DNA of 64,000 nucleotides from Plut-88900 sp963668115 (lineage in GTDB: Bacteria; Chloroflexota; Dehalococcoidia; Plut-88900), in NCBI GenBank assembly GCA_963668115.1, contig OY764147.1, positions 1,240,001 through 1,304,000 of the forward strand. Reading direction: 5' to 3'. Position 1 is the stretch's first letter, and every line of letters begins with the position of its first letter. The translations under genes were made by a program, and so were the position numbers. Positions 9,401 through 16,441 of the stretch are shown one piece after another. The notes beneath the pieces are model-generated. The model was not told the DNA's origin, ran no database searches, and saw only the letters and a program-made list of their open reading frames with translations.

Positions 9401-9476
9401 CCGCGGCGAATAGAAGGAAGATAACGCCGAGCACGACGGCGTATTGCTCTATCGGGGCGCCAAAAAGTTCATCCAT
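6426..9476 (-). CDS. ABC exporter permease with two FtsX domains, 1016 aa
   Basis: The protein has two FtsX/MacB-type halves. A first membrane helix (about residues 12-32) and a second near 50-70 are followed by an extracytoplasmic MacB-like domain rich in Asp/Glu (about 75-300), then three helices with the FtsX hallmark AERKAELGMSRAIGMKRGHLIRMF (about 340-365). Four central helices lead to a second external domain, and the C-terminal FtsX module carries ERRQQIGMLRAIGYSRGMVQ. This is the type VII/LolCDE-MacB layout in a fused form. It lies 19 bp downstream of its ATPase gene on the same strand. It probably exports a lipid, lipoprotein or peptide, or works mechanically at the envelope; the substrate is unknown. 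Confidence 0.9.
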   Translation of the reverse strand: MDELFGAPIEQYAVVLGVIFLLFAAALTFITVRNMILVKMALRQVLRRPSRGILVVVGLMLATAIIMSAFLTGDSMTYSIKTSVTDNLRTMDELIRVDEDSDLWEDRAVPEDFPEEIFADVAAALDPDPEIDGVLPVIADTVAVVNLGSQQFEANALITGLDPSRAATFDEVFDTDGKPIDLDSLGPDELLIDLEGAEELDAEVGDSLQLFLGPGAFREMTVSAIMDGWFFKSEQYEVVVSMSLDRAQELLDKEGRLSNILVSNLGGQESGVDLTESVVGRHGDLPALVDNGLELHDIKRSGIDFANEWGNLFLSFFTVFGLFSIGVGLLLIFLIFSMLAAERKAELGMSRAIGMKRGHLIRMFIAEGAIYGLGSSVVGVVIGLGLGFILVKATAGAISADVTSEFALSAHVQLVSVLVSFFLGAVITLVTVAFASWRISRINIVRAIRDIPEPRRSRATKKALAGGIVLIVLGLLLMFSGYSSSNLVWFWLGPSLSVLGAAIVLRYLGVARRWALSGAGLLLVVWWLLPPSVERAIKDDWSSDFTVFFVTGTMVVLGGVLFTINNADFVLGLVSRTVGRIKGLAPIIKSSIAYPLRFGFRTGISVAMFAVVIYSVTVMSVVIQGFNELLGDQDRIGGGYEVMAFSLNDTNPVTDLPAAIEANPDLDFVSRVEGEPSVGILRNIFDASARLSNEADDGFTDTILTGVDDDFVDSNRYEIMLSTEEYTIDGEVDTERLWRDVRENPGLAVVNSFLVPSRNDFQFDVQGDNFTLADVDDLYQENDYMEPVLIQVRDLKSNTTLDLTVIGVFDDFASQGLLPIGVYTSTNLLTAELPREVDANQFFFHVEPGTEDPDLRIEAAFFANGMETLDINEVMDGLQSSNRAFTNLLLAFMSLGLVVGIAALGVVSARAVVERRQQIGMLRAIGYSRGMVQLSFLLESSFIAVLGIVMGLGLGLLTSINVVSSIRHEEAAYSLVVPWAQVLGIAVVAYILSLLMTFLPARGAGKISPSEALRYE

Positions 9477-9495
9477 CAGTCAGCCGACACGGAAG

Positions 9496-10239
9496 CTAAT
9501 TCGATGCTCCGTACCCGTAGTCCTCGATCCTCCCGTCCCTCATCCGGATGATGCGATGAGTCAGGGAGGCCAGGGCCTCGGAGTGGGTCACCAGTACGAA
9601 GGTCTGCTTGTTCTGCTTGTTCAGGGAGATAAGCAGGTCCATGATCTCATCGGAGTTCTCCGAATCCAGGTTGCCCGTGGGTTCGTCCCCCCACACTATC
9701 TCAGGCTGGTTCACCAGGGAGCGCGCTATGGCAACTCGCTGCTGCTGCCCCCCGGAAAGCTCCGTCGGGTAGTGGTCAGCCCACCCGTCAAGGTTGACCA
9801 GGCCCAGTGCCTCCCGGGCCTTCTCCCGGGCCTCCCTGGCCTTCGTACCGGAGACCAGCAACGGCATCTCCACGTTCTCCAACGCGGTCAGCACCGGCAG
9901 CAGGTTGAAAGCCTGGAAAACGTAGCCCATCTTGGTAGCGCGGTAGCGGGTCTTTTCGTTGTCCGACATCTTGGCCAGGTCCTGCCCCGCTATCTTGATT
10001 GTGCCGCCGTTGATCGAGTCCAGCCCCGACAGGCAGTTGAGCAGGGTTGTCTTCCCGCACCCGCTCGGGCCCATGATCGCCACCATCTCTCCCCGCTCCA
10101 CCTTCAAGTCCACGTTGTGCAGGGCATTTACCTTAACCCTGCCGGTATCGTAGATCTTGACGACCTCCGAGGCCTCGATGATGGCATCCGAGGCCTCGAT
10201 GATGGCACTGGAATTTGGCATTTGATTAGAATCTTGCAT
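9496..10239 (-). CDS. ABC transporter ATPase (LolD/MacB type), 247 aa
   Basis: Walker A GPSGCGKTT (about residues 57-65), Q-loop region YVFQAFNLLPVLTALENVEMPLL, signature LSGGQQQRVAIARSL, Walker B IVWGDEPTGNLD and the H-loop VTHSE are all present, in the order and spacing of the LolD/MacB group. I start at the ATG at 10239 (GGCGG upstream); a TTG at 10266 is in frame. The N-terminus contains the heptad AIIEAS(D/E) twice, caused by an exact 21-bp tandem duplication at 10166-10207. It drives the FtsX-type permease just downstream. The promoter lies in the AT-rich region 10260-10370. Confidence 0.92.
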   Translation of the reverse strand: MQDSNQMPNSSAIIEASDAIIEASEVVKIYDTGRVKVNALHNVDLKVERGEMVAIMGPSGCGKTTLLNCLSGLDSINGGTIKIAGQDLAKMSDNEKTRYRATKMGYVFQAFNLLPVLTALENVEMPLLVSGTKAREAREKAREALGLVNLDGWADHYPTELSGGQQQRVAIARSLVNQPEIVWGDEPTGNLDSENSDEIMDLLISLNKQNKQTFVLVTHSEALASLTHRIIRMRDGRIEDYGYGASN

Positions 10240-10276
10240 GTTCCGCCGAACCAATCTCACTAACAATTCATGGTTT

Positions 10277-10363
10277 CAGTTTGTGTTACAAACCAGTTTA
10301 TATCACTTACATTTAACGTCAACTCTGGAAATCCCGTGTTTACCTTCTGGTGAATTATATCAC
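10277..10363 (-). promoter_or_regulatory. AT-rich control region upstream of ABC exporter, with repeated 13-mers
   Basis: Two copies of CAGTTTRTRTYAC occur at 10277-10289 and 10294-10306 (plus-strand reading), 17 bp apart, and a weaker third copy (GAATTATATCAC) at 10352-10363. On the minus strand TTGACG and TATAAA occur here with a short 14-bp spacing. The repeats flank the likely promoter, so an operator is plausible. Confidence 0.35.
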
Positions 10364-10457
10364 GCACATGAGCTATGTACTCTAATCACTGTCCCTTCAC
10401 ACCAGTCCCCCTCAAAAGAGACCTTTGCATAACCGCCATCCCCGCCCTTATCTACCT

Positions 10458-10565
10458 TCATTCCCAACCCCGATCGGGCTGCAAGTGTCGAAGATGCGCT
10501 TGGGCGTACGCCGGGCTGAAAGTCCGCCTTTGGCGGAGCGGGAATCCATCCCGCGGGGTGGGGCA
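10458..10565 (+). repeat. Dispersed intergenic repeat, copy 1
   Basis: This copy has the family modules in order: CATTCC, TCGAAGATGCGC(T)TGGGCGT, GCCGGGCTGAAAGTCCGCC-TTTGGCGG and GAATCCATCCC. Related copies lie at 11715, 11897, 35243 and 36791. The TCCGCC/GGCGGA module forms a short hairpin. Confidence 0.6.
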
Positions 10566-10590
10566 GGGCGGCCCCCATCACCCCCACCTA

Positions 10591-10618
10591 TTGCATTATC
10601 AAATACGTGTGCTAAACT
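10591..10618 (+). promoter_or_regulatory. Extended -10 promoter
   Basis: TTGCAT (10591-10596), 16 bp, then TAAACT (10613-10618) preceded by TGC, giving TGCTAAACT. The same extended element occurs at 34792-34800 and, as TGCTAAGCT, before the tRNA. Confidence 0.45.
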
Positions 10619-10624
10619 AATGTC

Positions 10625-11370
10625 TACGGCCCCGACCTCGTATGTCGGTCCTACATCAGGAAAGGTGAAACATCCGCCCCTTGGCGGAAAACAAGGAGTC
10701 CCATGAGCCGCACCGGCCTACATAGGCCCCGTCGCACCCGAGCCGCATCCCGCCGCCCGGCCCCCGACACGCACCTCCTCTTCACTCTCTTTCCACCTCA
10801 CATCCTGCACCCCAACACCCACAACAAGCGCTGCCCAAAGGCCCAACGCCTAGACCTTCGCAGCGATCTATCACCGCCCCGCCCCTCGAATGGAAGGTCC
10901 CCGGACAAATCACGGCAGGCCCTCTTGGAGGGCAACTGCCAGGTGAGCGCCCCACCCATAGGTCGCAACGGTATCGCCCCGTCAGGCGACGCTCAGGAGC
11001 ACGGTGTGAAGCTGCTCCATTGGGCCACAGAGCCCTTCTCGGACTCCACCGTCGTCACCATCGGCAAGTTTCGGTCTACGAACGCCGGTCACGGGTCTCC
11101 GCTCCCATCCCTCAGGGTGGTAGAGCACTTCCGGTGGTCGAGACTGCCCCAGAGCGAGAATACCTCGCGTCTCGTCCATACCCTATCGGAAGTATGGGGC
11201 AAGGATTCCACCGTCGTCACAACCGGAGCACTTCCGACTACGAACGCCGGTCACGGGTCCCCGCTCCCATCCCTCAGGATGGTAGAGCACTTCCGGTGGT
11301 CGAGGCTGCCCCAGAGCGAGAATTTCTCGCGTCTCGTCCATACTCTATCGGAAGTATGGGGCTGTCGCAG
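10625..11370 (+). other. Candidate large structured RNA or unrecognised gene
   Basis: Downstream of the promoter at 10591-10618 lies a run of clean hairpins: CCGAC/GTCGG (10632/10644), CCGCC/GGCGG (10674/10683), GGCCT/AGGCC (10715/10724), a bulged hairpin GGCAG-GCCCTC/GAGGGC-CTGCC (10914-10940), GGAGCA/TGCTCC (10996/11013), then a 162-bp tandem repeat with its own hairpins. An open frame starts at the ATG at 10703 behind AAGGAG, but its product is Pro/Arg/His/Ser-rich and unlike a folded protein. I cannot assign it to a known RNA class. A structured noncoding RNA is my preferred reading, but a protein is not excluded. Confidence 0.35.
11045..11368 (+). repeat. 162-bp imperfect tandem repeat, two copies
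   Basis: Copies start at 11045 and 11207. Each ends with hairpins GCGAG/CTCGC and CCATAC/GTATGG (copy 1: 11154-11158 with 11164-11168, and 11176-11181 with 11192-11197). Both stems are unchanged between copies, while the differences AC/TT and C/T fall in their loops. The 5' thirds of the copies differ more. Confidence 0.85.
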
Positions 11371-11523
11371 AGTCGACGCTGGTGTAGACCGTCCCCAGGG
11401 GCGGACACCCCGCATCGGAACAGGCGTCGCCGACATCATGCACAAACCGTCCGGGACCTTCCACCCCCGCCCCTTCTCCATCCTCCCCGGCCCTTCCCTA
11501 TCCGTCATTCCCGCCCTTACTAC
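11371..11523. other. Intergenic, nothing recognised
   Basis: C-rich sequence between the tandem repeat and the next dispersed repeat. I see no gene, hairpin or promoter I would defend here. Confidence 0.4.
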
Positions 11524-11556
11524 CGTCATTCCTGCGGAGGCAGGAATCCATCCCTC
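11524..11556 (+). repeat. Short palindromic intergenic repeat (TCATTCCTGCG type)
   Basis: GTCATTCCTGCGGAGGCAGG followed by AATCCATCC contains the stem CCTGC/GCAGG. The same opening GTCATTCC and closing AATCCATCC frame the larger dispersed repeats nearby. Confidence 0.45.
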
Positions 11557-11714
11557 CGGAACAATCACCCACAACCCTGCAACTCACCTCATCCCCTCCT
11601 CCTCCCCCGTAGGGGCAGGTCTCGTACCTGCCCTCCCGGGGTGGGGTGCGGTGGGGCGTCCCACGCACCGCCAACCGGCTCGTATGGCCCCCCACCCTGC
11701 ACCCTTCCTTATCC

Positions 11715-11789
11715 GTCATTCCGGCCCCCGAGCCGGTCGAAGATGTCGAAGATGCGCCTAGGCGTGAATCCATCCCCGGGGCTGGGGCC
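11715..11789 (+). repeat. Dispersed intergenic repeat, copy 2
   Basis: GTCATTCCGG, then TCGAAGATG twice in tandem, then CGCCTAGGCGTGAATCCATC. It lacks the GCTGAAAGTCCGCC module found in copies 1 and 3, so the family is modular. Confidence 0.6.
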
Positions 11790-11807
11790 GAGGGGAGGAG
11801 TCCTACC

Positions 11808-11845
11808 CCCTCTCCCTCGAGGGGAGAGGGCTGGGGTGAGGGTGA
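11808..11845. repeat. Palindromic repeat CCCTCTCCC/GGGAGAGGG
   Basis: CCCTCTCCC TCGA GGGGAGAGGG followed by CTGGGGTGAGGGTG. A second copy of the same design lies at 55613-55651. Confidence 0.6.
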
Positions 11846-11896
11846 TCCCCTCCCCAAAGTGCGAGATTGCAACTACCAACCAACCCCCCTCATACT

Positions 11897-11994
11897 GTCA
11901 TTCCGATGCCCCGCGAGGTCGAAGATGCGCCTAGGCGTGCGCCGTGCTGAAAGTCCGCCTTTGGCGGAGCGTGAATCCATCCCCGGTGTGGGGC
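11897..11994 (+). repeat. Dispersed intergenic repeat, copy 3
   Basis: GTCATTCCGATGCCCCGCGAG, one TCGAAGATG unit, CGCCTAGGCGTGCGCC, the GCTGAAAGTCCGCCTTTGGCGG module and GTGAATCCATCCCC. It is the most complete plus-strand copy in the window. Confidence 0.65.
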
Positions 11995-12056
11995 GGGGGC
12001 GGGGGTGGCCCACTCCCCACCCCACGCGAAATCCCCGGAAATCCCCTTTAGGCGTC

Positions 12057-12098
12057 GTTCAATCAAAACAGCTACGAGTTCAATCAACGTTCAATCAA
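12057..12098 (+). promoter_or_regulatory. Three direct repeats GTTCAATCAA
   Basis: Perfect 10-mers start at 12057, 12078 and 12089: spacings of 21 and 11 bp, i.e. whole helical turns. They sit about 70 bp upstream of the tRNA-Pro promoter in an otherwise GC-rich stretch. This arrangement suggests a protein-binding array. Confidence 0.4.
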
Positions 12099-12169
12099 AA
12101 CCCCACCCTCCCCAAATCCCGGCGCTAAAAACCCGCCATGTCGCAAACCACCCCTACGAATACACCGCC

Positions 12170-12198
12170 TTGAACACCCCGACCCATCGTGCTAAGCT
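12170..12198 (+). promoter_or_regulatory. Promoter of tRNA-Pro
   Basis: TTGAAC (12170-12175), 17 bp, then TAAGCT (12193-12198) preceded by TGC. The tRNA begins 11 nt after the -10 element. Confidence 0.6.
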
Positions 12199-12208
12199 AC
12201 CGACCCGT

Positions 12209-12285
<77 letters not shown>

Positions 12286-12366
12286 TTCGCAACCCTCATT
12301 CCATCGGCCCAGATTGCTTGACCTCGTTTGCTCAAAAGTCGCGGCCGGGGTGGGGCCGGGACGGTC

Positions 12367-12375
12367 TGCTATAAT
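12367..12375 (+). promoter_or_regulatory. Extended -10 promoter of CoA-transferase gene
   Basis: TGC followed by a perfect TATAAT (12370-12375); transcription would begin near 12382, giving a leader of about 27 nt that contains GGGAGG. No -35 match is seen at the right distance, which fits an extended -10 promoter. Confidence 0.5.
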
Positions 12376-12408
12376 CGCCCCAAATCTGCACTTGGCGGGA
12401 GGCTGAAC

Positions 12409-13617
12409 ATGGGAACCGCACTGGACGGAGTTCGAGTCATTGACCTCACCCAGTTCGAGGCTGGCACCACCTGCACGCAGGCCCTCGCCTGGCTGGGCGC
12501 AGACGTCATCAAGGTCGAAGCCCCCGGCCGCGGAGACCCCGGTCGCAAGGTGCGAGATGACGGCAAGGGCTTCGACAGCTACTACTTCATGACCCTGAAT
12601 TCCAACAAGAAGAGCATCACCCTTGACCTGAAAACCGAAGAGGGCAAGCTCATCTTCTTCGACCTGATAAGGAAAGGTGATGTAGTAGCCGAAAACATGG
12701 GCCCCGGCACCCTGGAACGCCTCGGCCTCGGCTACGATGTTCTTTCCCAGATAAACCCCCGCATCATCCTGGCCCGGGTCAAGGGCTTCGGCACCTACGG
12801 GCCCTACAGCAACTACAAGAGCTTCGACATGATAGCGCTCACCACCGGCGGCGCAGTGGCCATGACCGGAGAGCCAGGCGGGCCGCCGCTGCTGCCGGGT
12901 GTAACGGCAGGTGACATCGGAACCGGATACCACACGGCCTTGGGGATCATGGCAGCCCTCTGGCAGCGCGAGAAGACGGGCAAGGGCCAGGAGGTAGAGG
13001 TCTCGATGCAGGACGCCGTTGTGAATTTCACCCGGGTCACCATGCACGGCTATTATTATGACAAAGAAGTCCCTGACCGCCGAGGCCGCACGTCTCCCGG
13101 CTCCTCCCCCTGTGATCTCTTCAGATGCAAGCCGGGCGGGAAAGACGACTATGTTTACCTTTACATCAACGGAATAATCGGCCAGAGACTGTGGGACGAT
13201 TTCCTTCGCCTCATGGAACGGGAAGACCTGATAGGAGACACCCGGTTTTCTACCAACGACGCCCGTGTTGCCAACAACGACGAGCTCACCTCCATAATCG
13301 AAGAATGGTCAGCCAGGCACGATAAGCACGAAATTATGAAGCTGATGGGAGAGATCGGGGTGACTGCCGGTGCCCTGATGAACGCCGAGGACATCCATTC
13401 CGACCCCCACCTCTTGGAAAGGGAAATGATCGTCACTATCGATCATCCCCAGCGCGGCGAGTTCACCTTCCCCGGCAACCCCATCAAGCTGTCGGACTCT
13501 CCCACCCACGTGGAACCGTCCCCACTCTTGGGCCAGCACACGGAACAGGTCCTATCCGAGGTGCTTGGCTATGACGGAGACCGCATCGGCCGGTTGAAGG
13601 AGACGGGCGTCGTCTAA
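12409..13617 (+). CDS. CaiB/BaiF class III CoA-transferase, 402 aa (formyl-CoA-transferase-like)
   Basis: The sequence follows the formyl-CoA transferase pattern closely: GVRVIDLTQFEAGTTCTQ, the GRGDPGRKVR segment, NSNKKSITLDLKTEEGK, then the catalytic Asp in TAGDIGTGYH at residue 169, followed by KTGKGQEVEVSMQDAV. It transfers CoA between carboxylic acids through an aspartyl-CoA anhydride; the substrates are not known. The ATG at 12409 is preceded by GGGAGG and an extended -10 promoter. It stands alone (no adjacent paralogue), so it probably forms the usual interlocked homodimer, unlike the three paralogue pairs further along. Confidence 0.9.
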   Translation: MGTALDGVRVIDLTQFEAGTTCTQALAWLGADVIKVEAPGRGDPGRKVRDDGKGFDSYYFMTLNSNKKSITLDLKTEEGKLIFFDLIRKGDVVAENMGPGTLERLGLGYDVLSQINPRIILARVKGFGTYGPYSNYKSFDMIALTTGGAVAMTGEPGGPPLLPGVTAGDIGTGYHTALGIMAALWQREKTGKGQEVEVSMQDAVVNFTRVTMHGYYYDKEVPDRRGRTSPGSSPCDLFRCKPGGKDDYVYLYINGIIGQRLWDDFLRLMEREDLIGDTRFSTNDARVANNDELTSIIEEWSARHDKHEIMKLMGEIGVTAGALMNAEDIHSDPHLLEREMIVTIDHPQRGEFTFPGNPIKLSDSPTHVEPSPLLGQHTEQVLSEVLGYDGDRIGRLKETGVV

Positions 13618-13741
13618 AAGTCCAGCCGTCGGTGTAGTTGCCAAGACATTGGGGCAGGGTCGTCCCTGTGGCCTTCGGTGTGGGTTGTACATTCAGTCAG
13701 GCACAGCTACTTCCCTGAACGATCGAGCCTGAGTGCCGCCC

Positions 13742-14353
13742 ATGCTGCGATTTCTCCGAAAAAAAGAGCCCAAACCTCTCGAGGTCCAGATAGAGGAAAG
13801 GGAGACCCAGGAAGGCAAGACCAGACCCGTCCCATGGCGACCGCTGCACGTAATCGGGTTGCTGACCATCGCCTTCATCTTCGTATTCTCGTGCGGGAGC
13901 GTCCTTTTCTTTATGGTCGGGCCGGAACTCGGAGATGAACCCGTTCCAACCGCCAGGGCCATCATCCCCGAGGAGTTCTTTATCCGTGGCGTTACATTCG
14001 CCGAAGAGGGTCAATTCGATGTGGCGGTCAGGGACTTTACGGAAGCGTTGCGGCTCCGGCCCGACTACGTCGACGCCTACAACCATAGGGGCCAGACCTA
14101 CGTAAAGATGGGGCGGTACGAAGAAGGGATCCAGGATTTTACGACGACGATATCCATTGCGCCGACGCACGAGGACGCTTACGTTCAGCGGGTCTTTGCC
14201 TACGTTCAGCGAGCCTTTGCCTACGTCCTGCTCGGGCGCGATGAAGAAGCCGACGCAGACGTACTCCAAGCCATCGAGTTGGGCATGGACGAGGATGACC
14301 TTCGAGCCAGGATAGAAGGGGCTAGGCTCTCCCGGGATACGGTTAGTCCCTAG
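13742..14353 (+). CDS. Membrane-anchored TPR protein, 203 aa
   Basis: A basic cytoplasmic N-terminus (about 40 residues) is followed by one membrane helix (LLTIAFIFVFSCGSVLFFMV, about residues 41-60). The rest carries tetratricopeptide repeats: FFIRGVTFAEEGQFDVAVRDFTEALRLRPDYVDAYNHRGQ (given in part: GQFDVAVRDFTEALRLRPDY) and GRYEEGIQDFTTTISIAPTHEDAY. It probably scaffolds protein contacts at the membrane. An in-frame 21-bp tandem duplication (14180-14221) makes AYVQR(V/A)F appear twice. The start is the ATG at 13742; a GTG at 13733 is in frame. Its end overlaps the end of rsmI by 11 bp on the other strand. Confidence 0.75.
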   Translation: MLRFLRKKEPKPLEVQIEERETQEGKTRPVPWRPLHVIGLLTIAFIFVFSCGSVLFFMVGPELGDEPVPTARAIIPEEFFIRGVTFAEEGQFDVAVRDFTEALRLRPDYVDAYNHRGQTYVKMGRYEEGIQDFTTTISIAPTHEDAYVQRVFAYVQRAFAYVLLGRDEEADADVLQAIELGMDEDDLRARIEGARLSRDTVSP

Positions 14354-15164
14354 GTTTCTGGGCCTTCATCCACACCTGGTACACCCTGTTCCTACCCACC
14401 CCCCACTCTCTGCTCACCCTGTCCACGGCTTCCCTGCCCGATATCCCCTGAGTTTCTAAGCTTGTCAGGGCAACTGCCAATTCCTCATCGGTAATGTCCG
14501 TGTCCGGTCGATGGGAGGGTCCTATTACGATGGTGAACTCCCCGCGGGGATTGGTGAAGTGGCTGCGTGCCTCCATCGCCGTGCCCCGAAACACCTCTTC
14601 ATGAAGCTTCGTCATCTCCCTGCACACGGCAACCTCAACCTCAGGAGCACATTGTGCAATGTCCTCCAGGGCAGACAAGAGCCTGTGAGGCGCCTCATAG
14701 GCCACTACGGTCCGTCCCTCTGTCAATACCGATGCCAAGAGTTTCTTCCGCTCTGACGCCCTTCTCGGCAGAAACCCGACAAATGTGAACTGTGAAGTAG
14801 GCAACCCGGAGACTGCCAGGGCGGATATCGCTGCCGTCGGGCCGGGAACGGGCACGACGGGTATTGAGTTGTCAATTGCAGCAACTATGAGTTCGTGGCC
14901 CGGGTCGCTGATGTTGGGCATTCCCGCTTCCGAGACCAGCGCGAGGTCTTGAGTCCGCATATGCTCAATTAGCTGGCGCACCTTCACATCACCGCTGTGG
15001 TCGTGAAAGCTGGTGAGTCGGGTCTCTATATCATAGCGTTGGAGGAGGCGCCTCGTTTTTCGGGTGTCTTCCGCAGCAATGAGCGACACTTCGCCCAAGA
15101 CGCGAATTGCCCTGAGGGTTATGTCTTCCATGTTGCCTATGGGAGTTCCAACCAGGTAGAGCAA
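14343..15164 (-). CDS. rsmI: 16S rRNA (cytidine1402-2'-O)-methyltransferase RsmI, 273 aa
   Basis: The protein shows the tetrapyrrole-methylase-fold pattern of RsmI: LYLVGTPIGNMEDITLRA at the N-terminus, AAEDTRKTRRLLQRY, SEAGMPNISDPGHELI, the VVPVPGPTAAISALAVSGLP loop and FVGFLPRRASERKKLL. The C-terminal helix-turn-helix-like end (GISGREAVDRVSREWGVGRNRVY) is also typical. It 2'-O-methylates C1402 in the ribosomal decoding centre, using SAM. The start is a TTG preceded by AGGA; there is an in-frame TAG further upstream and no ATG in between. It ends convergent with the TPR gene. Confidence 0.95.
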   Translation of the reverse strand: MLYLVGTPIGNMEDITLRAIRVLGEVSLIAAEDTRKTRRLLQRYDIETRLTSFHDHSGDVKVRQLIEHMRTQDLALVSEAGMPNISDPGHELIVAAIDNSIPVVPVPGPTAAISALAVSGLPTSQFTFVGFLPRRASERKKLLASVLTEGRTVVAYEAPHRLLSALEDIAQCAPEVEVAVCREMTKLHEEVFRGTAMEARSHFTNPRGEFTIVIGPSHRPDTDITDEELAVALTSLETQGISGREAVDRVSREWGVGRNRVYQVWMKAQKPRD

Positions 15165-15217
15165 AATTCCTACACCCTGCTATTCGTCCTGGTCATAACA
15201 ACCTTCATTTCGAGACT

Positions 15218-16384
15218 TTAAATCCCATTTGCCTCTCTATAAGCCACTGTAATAGCATCCAAGAGCTCCGTGGTGATATTGTCAGTGGTATTCCACTTCC
15301 TGGGCTCCAAGGGCCGCCCCATAGCACTTTCAATGTCTTTGATGGCTTTGGGAGCTCGTCGCGCCAATACTGAATACCAAACCGTGATAGACGGCTTGAG
15401 ATTGTCGTTCCAGATAGCCACTATCCCGGCGTTGTCCGGCATGACTCTGGGTGAGAGAGAGTATTCTCCGGGACGAATGCTGCCTTTGCTGTACAAGCGG
15501 ACGTTCGCTAGGGATTCCCATTGCTCGGCGCGATCAATCAATTCGTTGAATACTCTGCGTGATTCGTCAGGGGCGTCTTGTACGGAAGCGCGAAAGACGT
15601 CGACGCCATCAGTCACCGTCCCGGTGAGTTTTGGCCTAGTCTGACTTGGGGAGGCTGGTATGGGGATGGCGTCGGAGGATACCCTCTGGGGTAGCGCGAT
15701 TTGTGCTCCGTTCACCTTGTATACCTTTACTATTATCAGGTCGATGGTTAGGGCTTGAATGGTGATTGCGTCTAGGTAGGCGACCATCCTGGTCAATTCG
15801 GTGGAAACGTCGTCCAGAACGAGGACTAGCCTAAAGTCACCCCGATCTAGATACTCCTGCATCGCGGCATAGAATGATTCCTTGTCTATGTCGCCTTCCT
15901 GGTCATGGAACAACACAGCATCGAAGATGGAACTATGACTCGCCTTGTCAAGCTGCTTCCGAAGCGGCCCCTGCTCTAGGCTCTTCACGTCAGTACCATG
16001 GAGAAATGCCGCATATGCGATAACTTGGGAAACAATGGCTCTACGAGCCTCTGAATTGCTCGCTAGTTTGACTTCAACGATTGCAGGTCGCCCTGACGAT
16101 TCCACGCATAGCAAGTCCGCATATCCGTTCCCCAGTTGTACTTCGGAGCCCAAAACAGCTAGGCTAGGTTCGCCAGCCAATGGCAATAGTTGGGGGTTCT
16201 CTTCAATTAAATTGTGCAGAGTCCGCTCATCCGGAAACCCTTGTGGCGATCCCAACTCCCACCCTTCTCCCGTGTTAGTCCATATACCGCTCATGTACTG
16301 ACCTCCGAGGACCTTCTCGCTTTCTAATGATTCCACAATTCGTAATTCTGGCATTATCTCATGGCGATTTTGCACCGTAGCCAT
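15218..16384 (-). CDS. PD-(D/E)XK nuclease-like protein, 388 aa
   Basis: Residues about 60-140 hold a nuclease-like core: LIEENPQLLPLAGEP, then GSEVQLGNGYADLLCVES, SGRPAIVEVKLASNSEARR and AIVSQVIAYAAFL. The Asp in YADLL and the E-x-K in VEVKL are the catalytic pair expected for PD-(D/E)XK enzymes related to NucS/RecB-like nucleases. The C-terminal half (about 250-388) resembles uncharacterised domains that accompany such cores (VRLYSKGSIRPGEYSLSPRV, KPSITVWYSVLARRAPKAI). The codon use is less GC-biased than neighbours, suggesting transfer. The start at 16384 is an ATG; ATG at 16354 is an alternative. Defence or repair roles are possible. Confidence 0.6.
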   Translation of the reverse strand: MATVQNRHEIMPELRIVESLESEKVLGGQYMSGIWTNTGEGWELGSPQGFPDERTLHNLIEENPQLLPLAGEPSLAVLGSEVQLGNGYADLLCVESSGRPAIVEVKLASNSEARRAIVSQVIAYAAFLHGTDVKSLEQGPLRKQLDKASHSSIFDAVLFHDQEGDIDKESFYAAMQEYLDRGDFRLVLVLDDVSTELTRMVAYLDAITIQALTIDLIIVKVYKVNGAQIALPQRVSSDAIPIPASPSQTRPKLTGTVTDGVDVFRASVQDAPDESRRVFNELIDRAEQWESLANVRLYSKGSIRPGEYSLSPRVMPDNAGIVAIWNDNLKPSITVWYSVLARRAPKAIKDIESAMGRPLEPRKWNTTDNITTELLDAITVAYREANGI

Positions 16385-16441
16385 AATGGGCTAATGTCCC
16401 CATCCGTTGACAACCCGACTACCCGCGCTTAGGGTTTTCCC

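Noticed and set aside
11117..11145. TGGTAGAGCACTTCC in the 162-bp repeat looks like a tRNA D arm
   Set aside because: No anticodon arm or T arm can be drawn around it in either copy, and the D-stem pairing is incomplete.
10703..11761. A 352-codon open frame behind AAGGAG
   Set aside because: Product is rich in Pro, Arg, His and Ser, runs through dispersed repeats and shows no fold or family. The hairpins and repeats explain the region better, so I list it only as a candidate structured locus.
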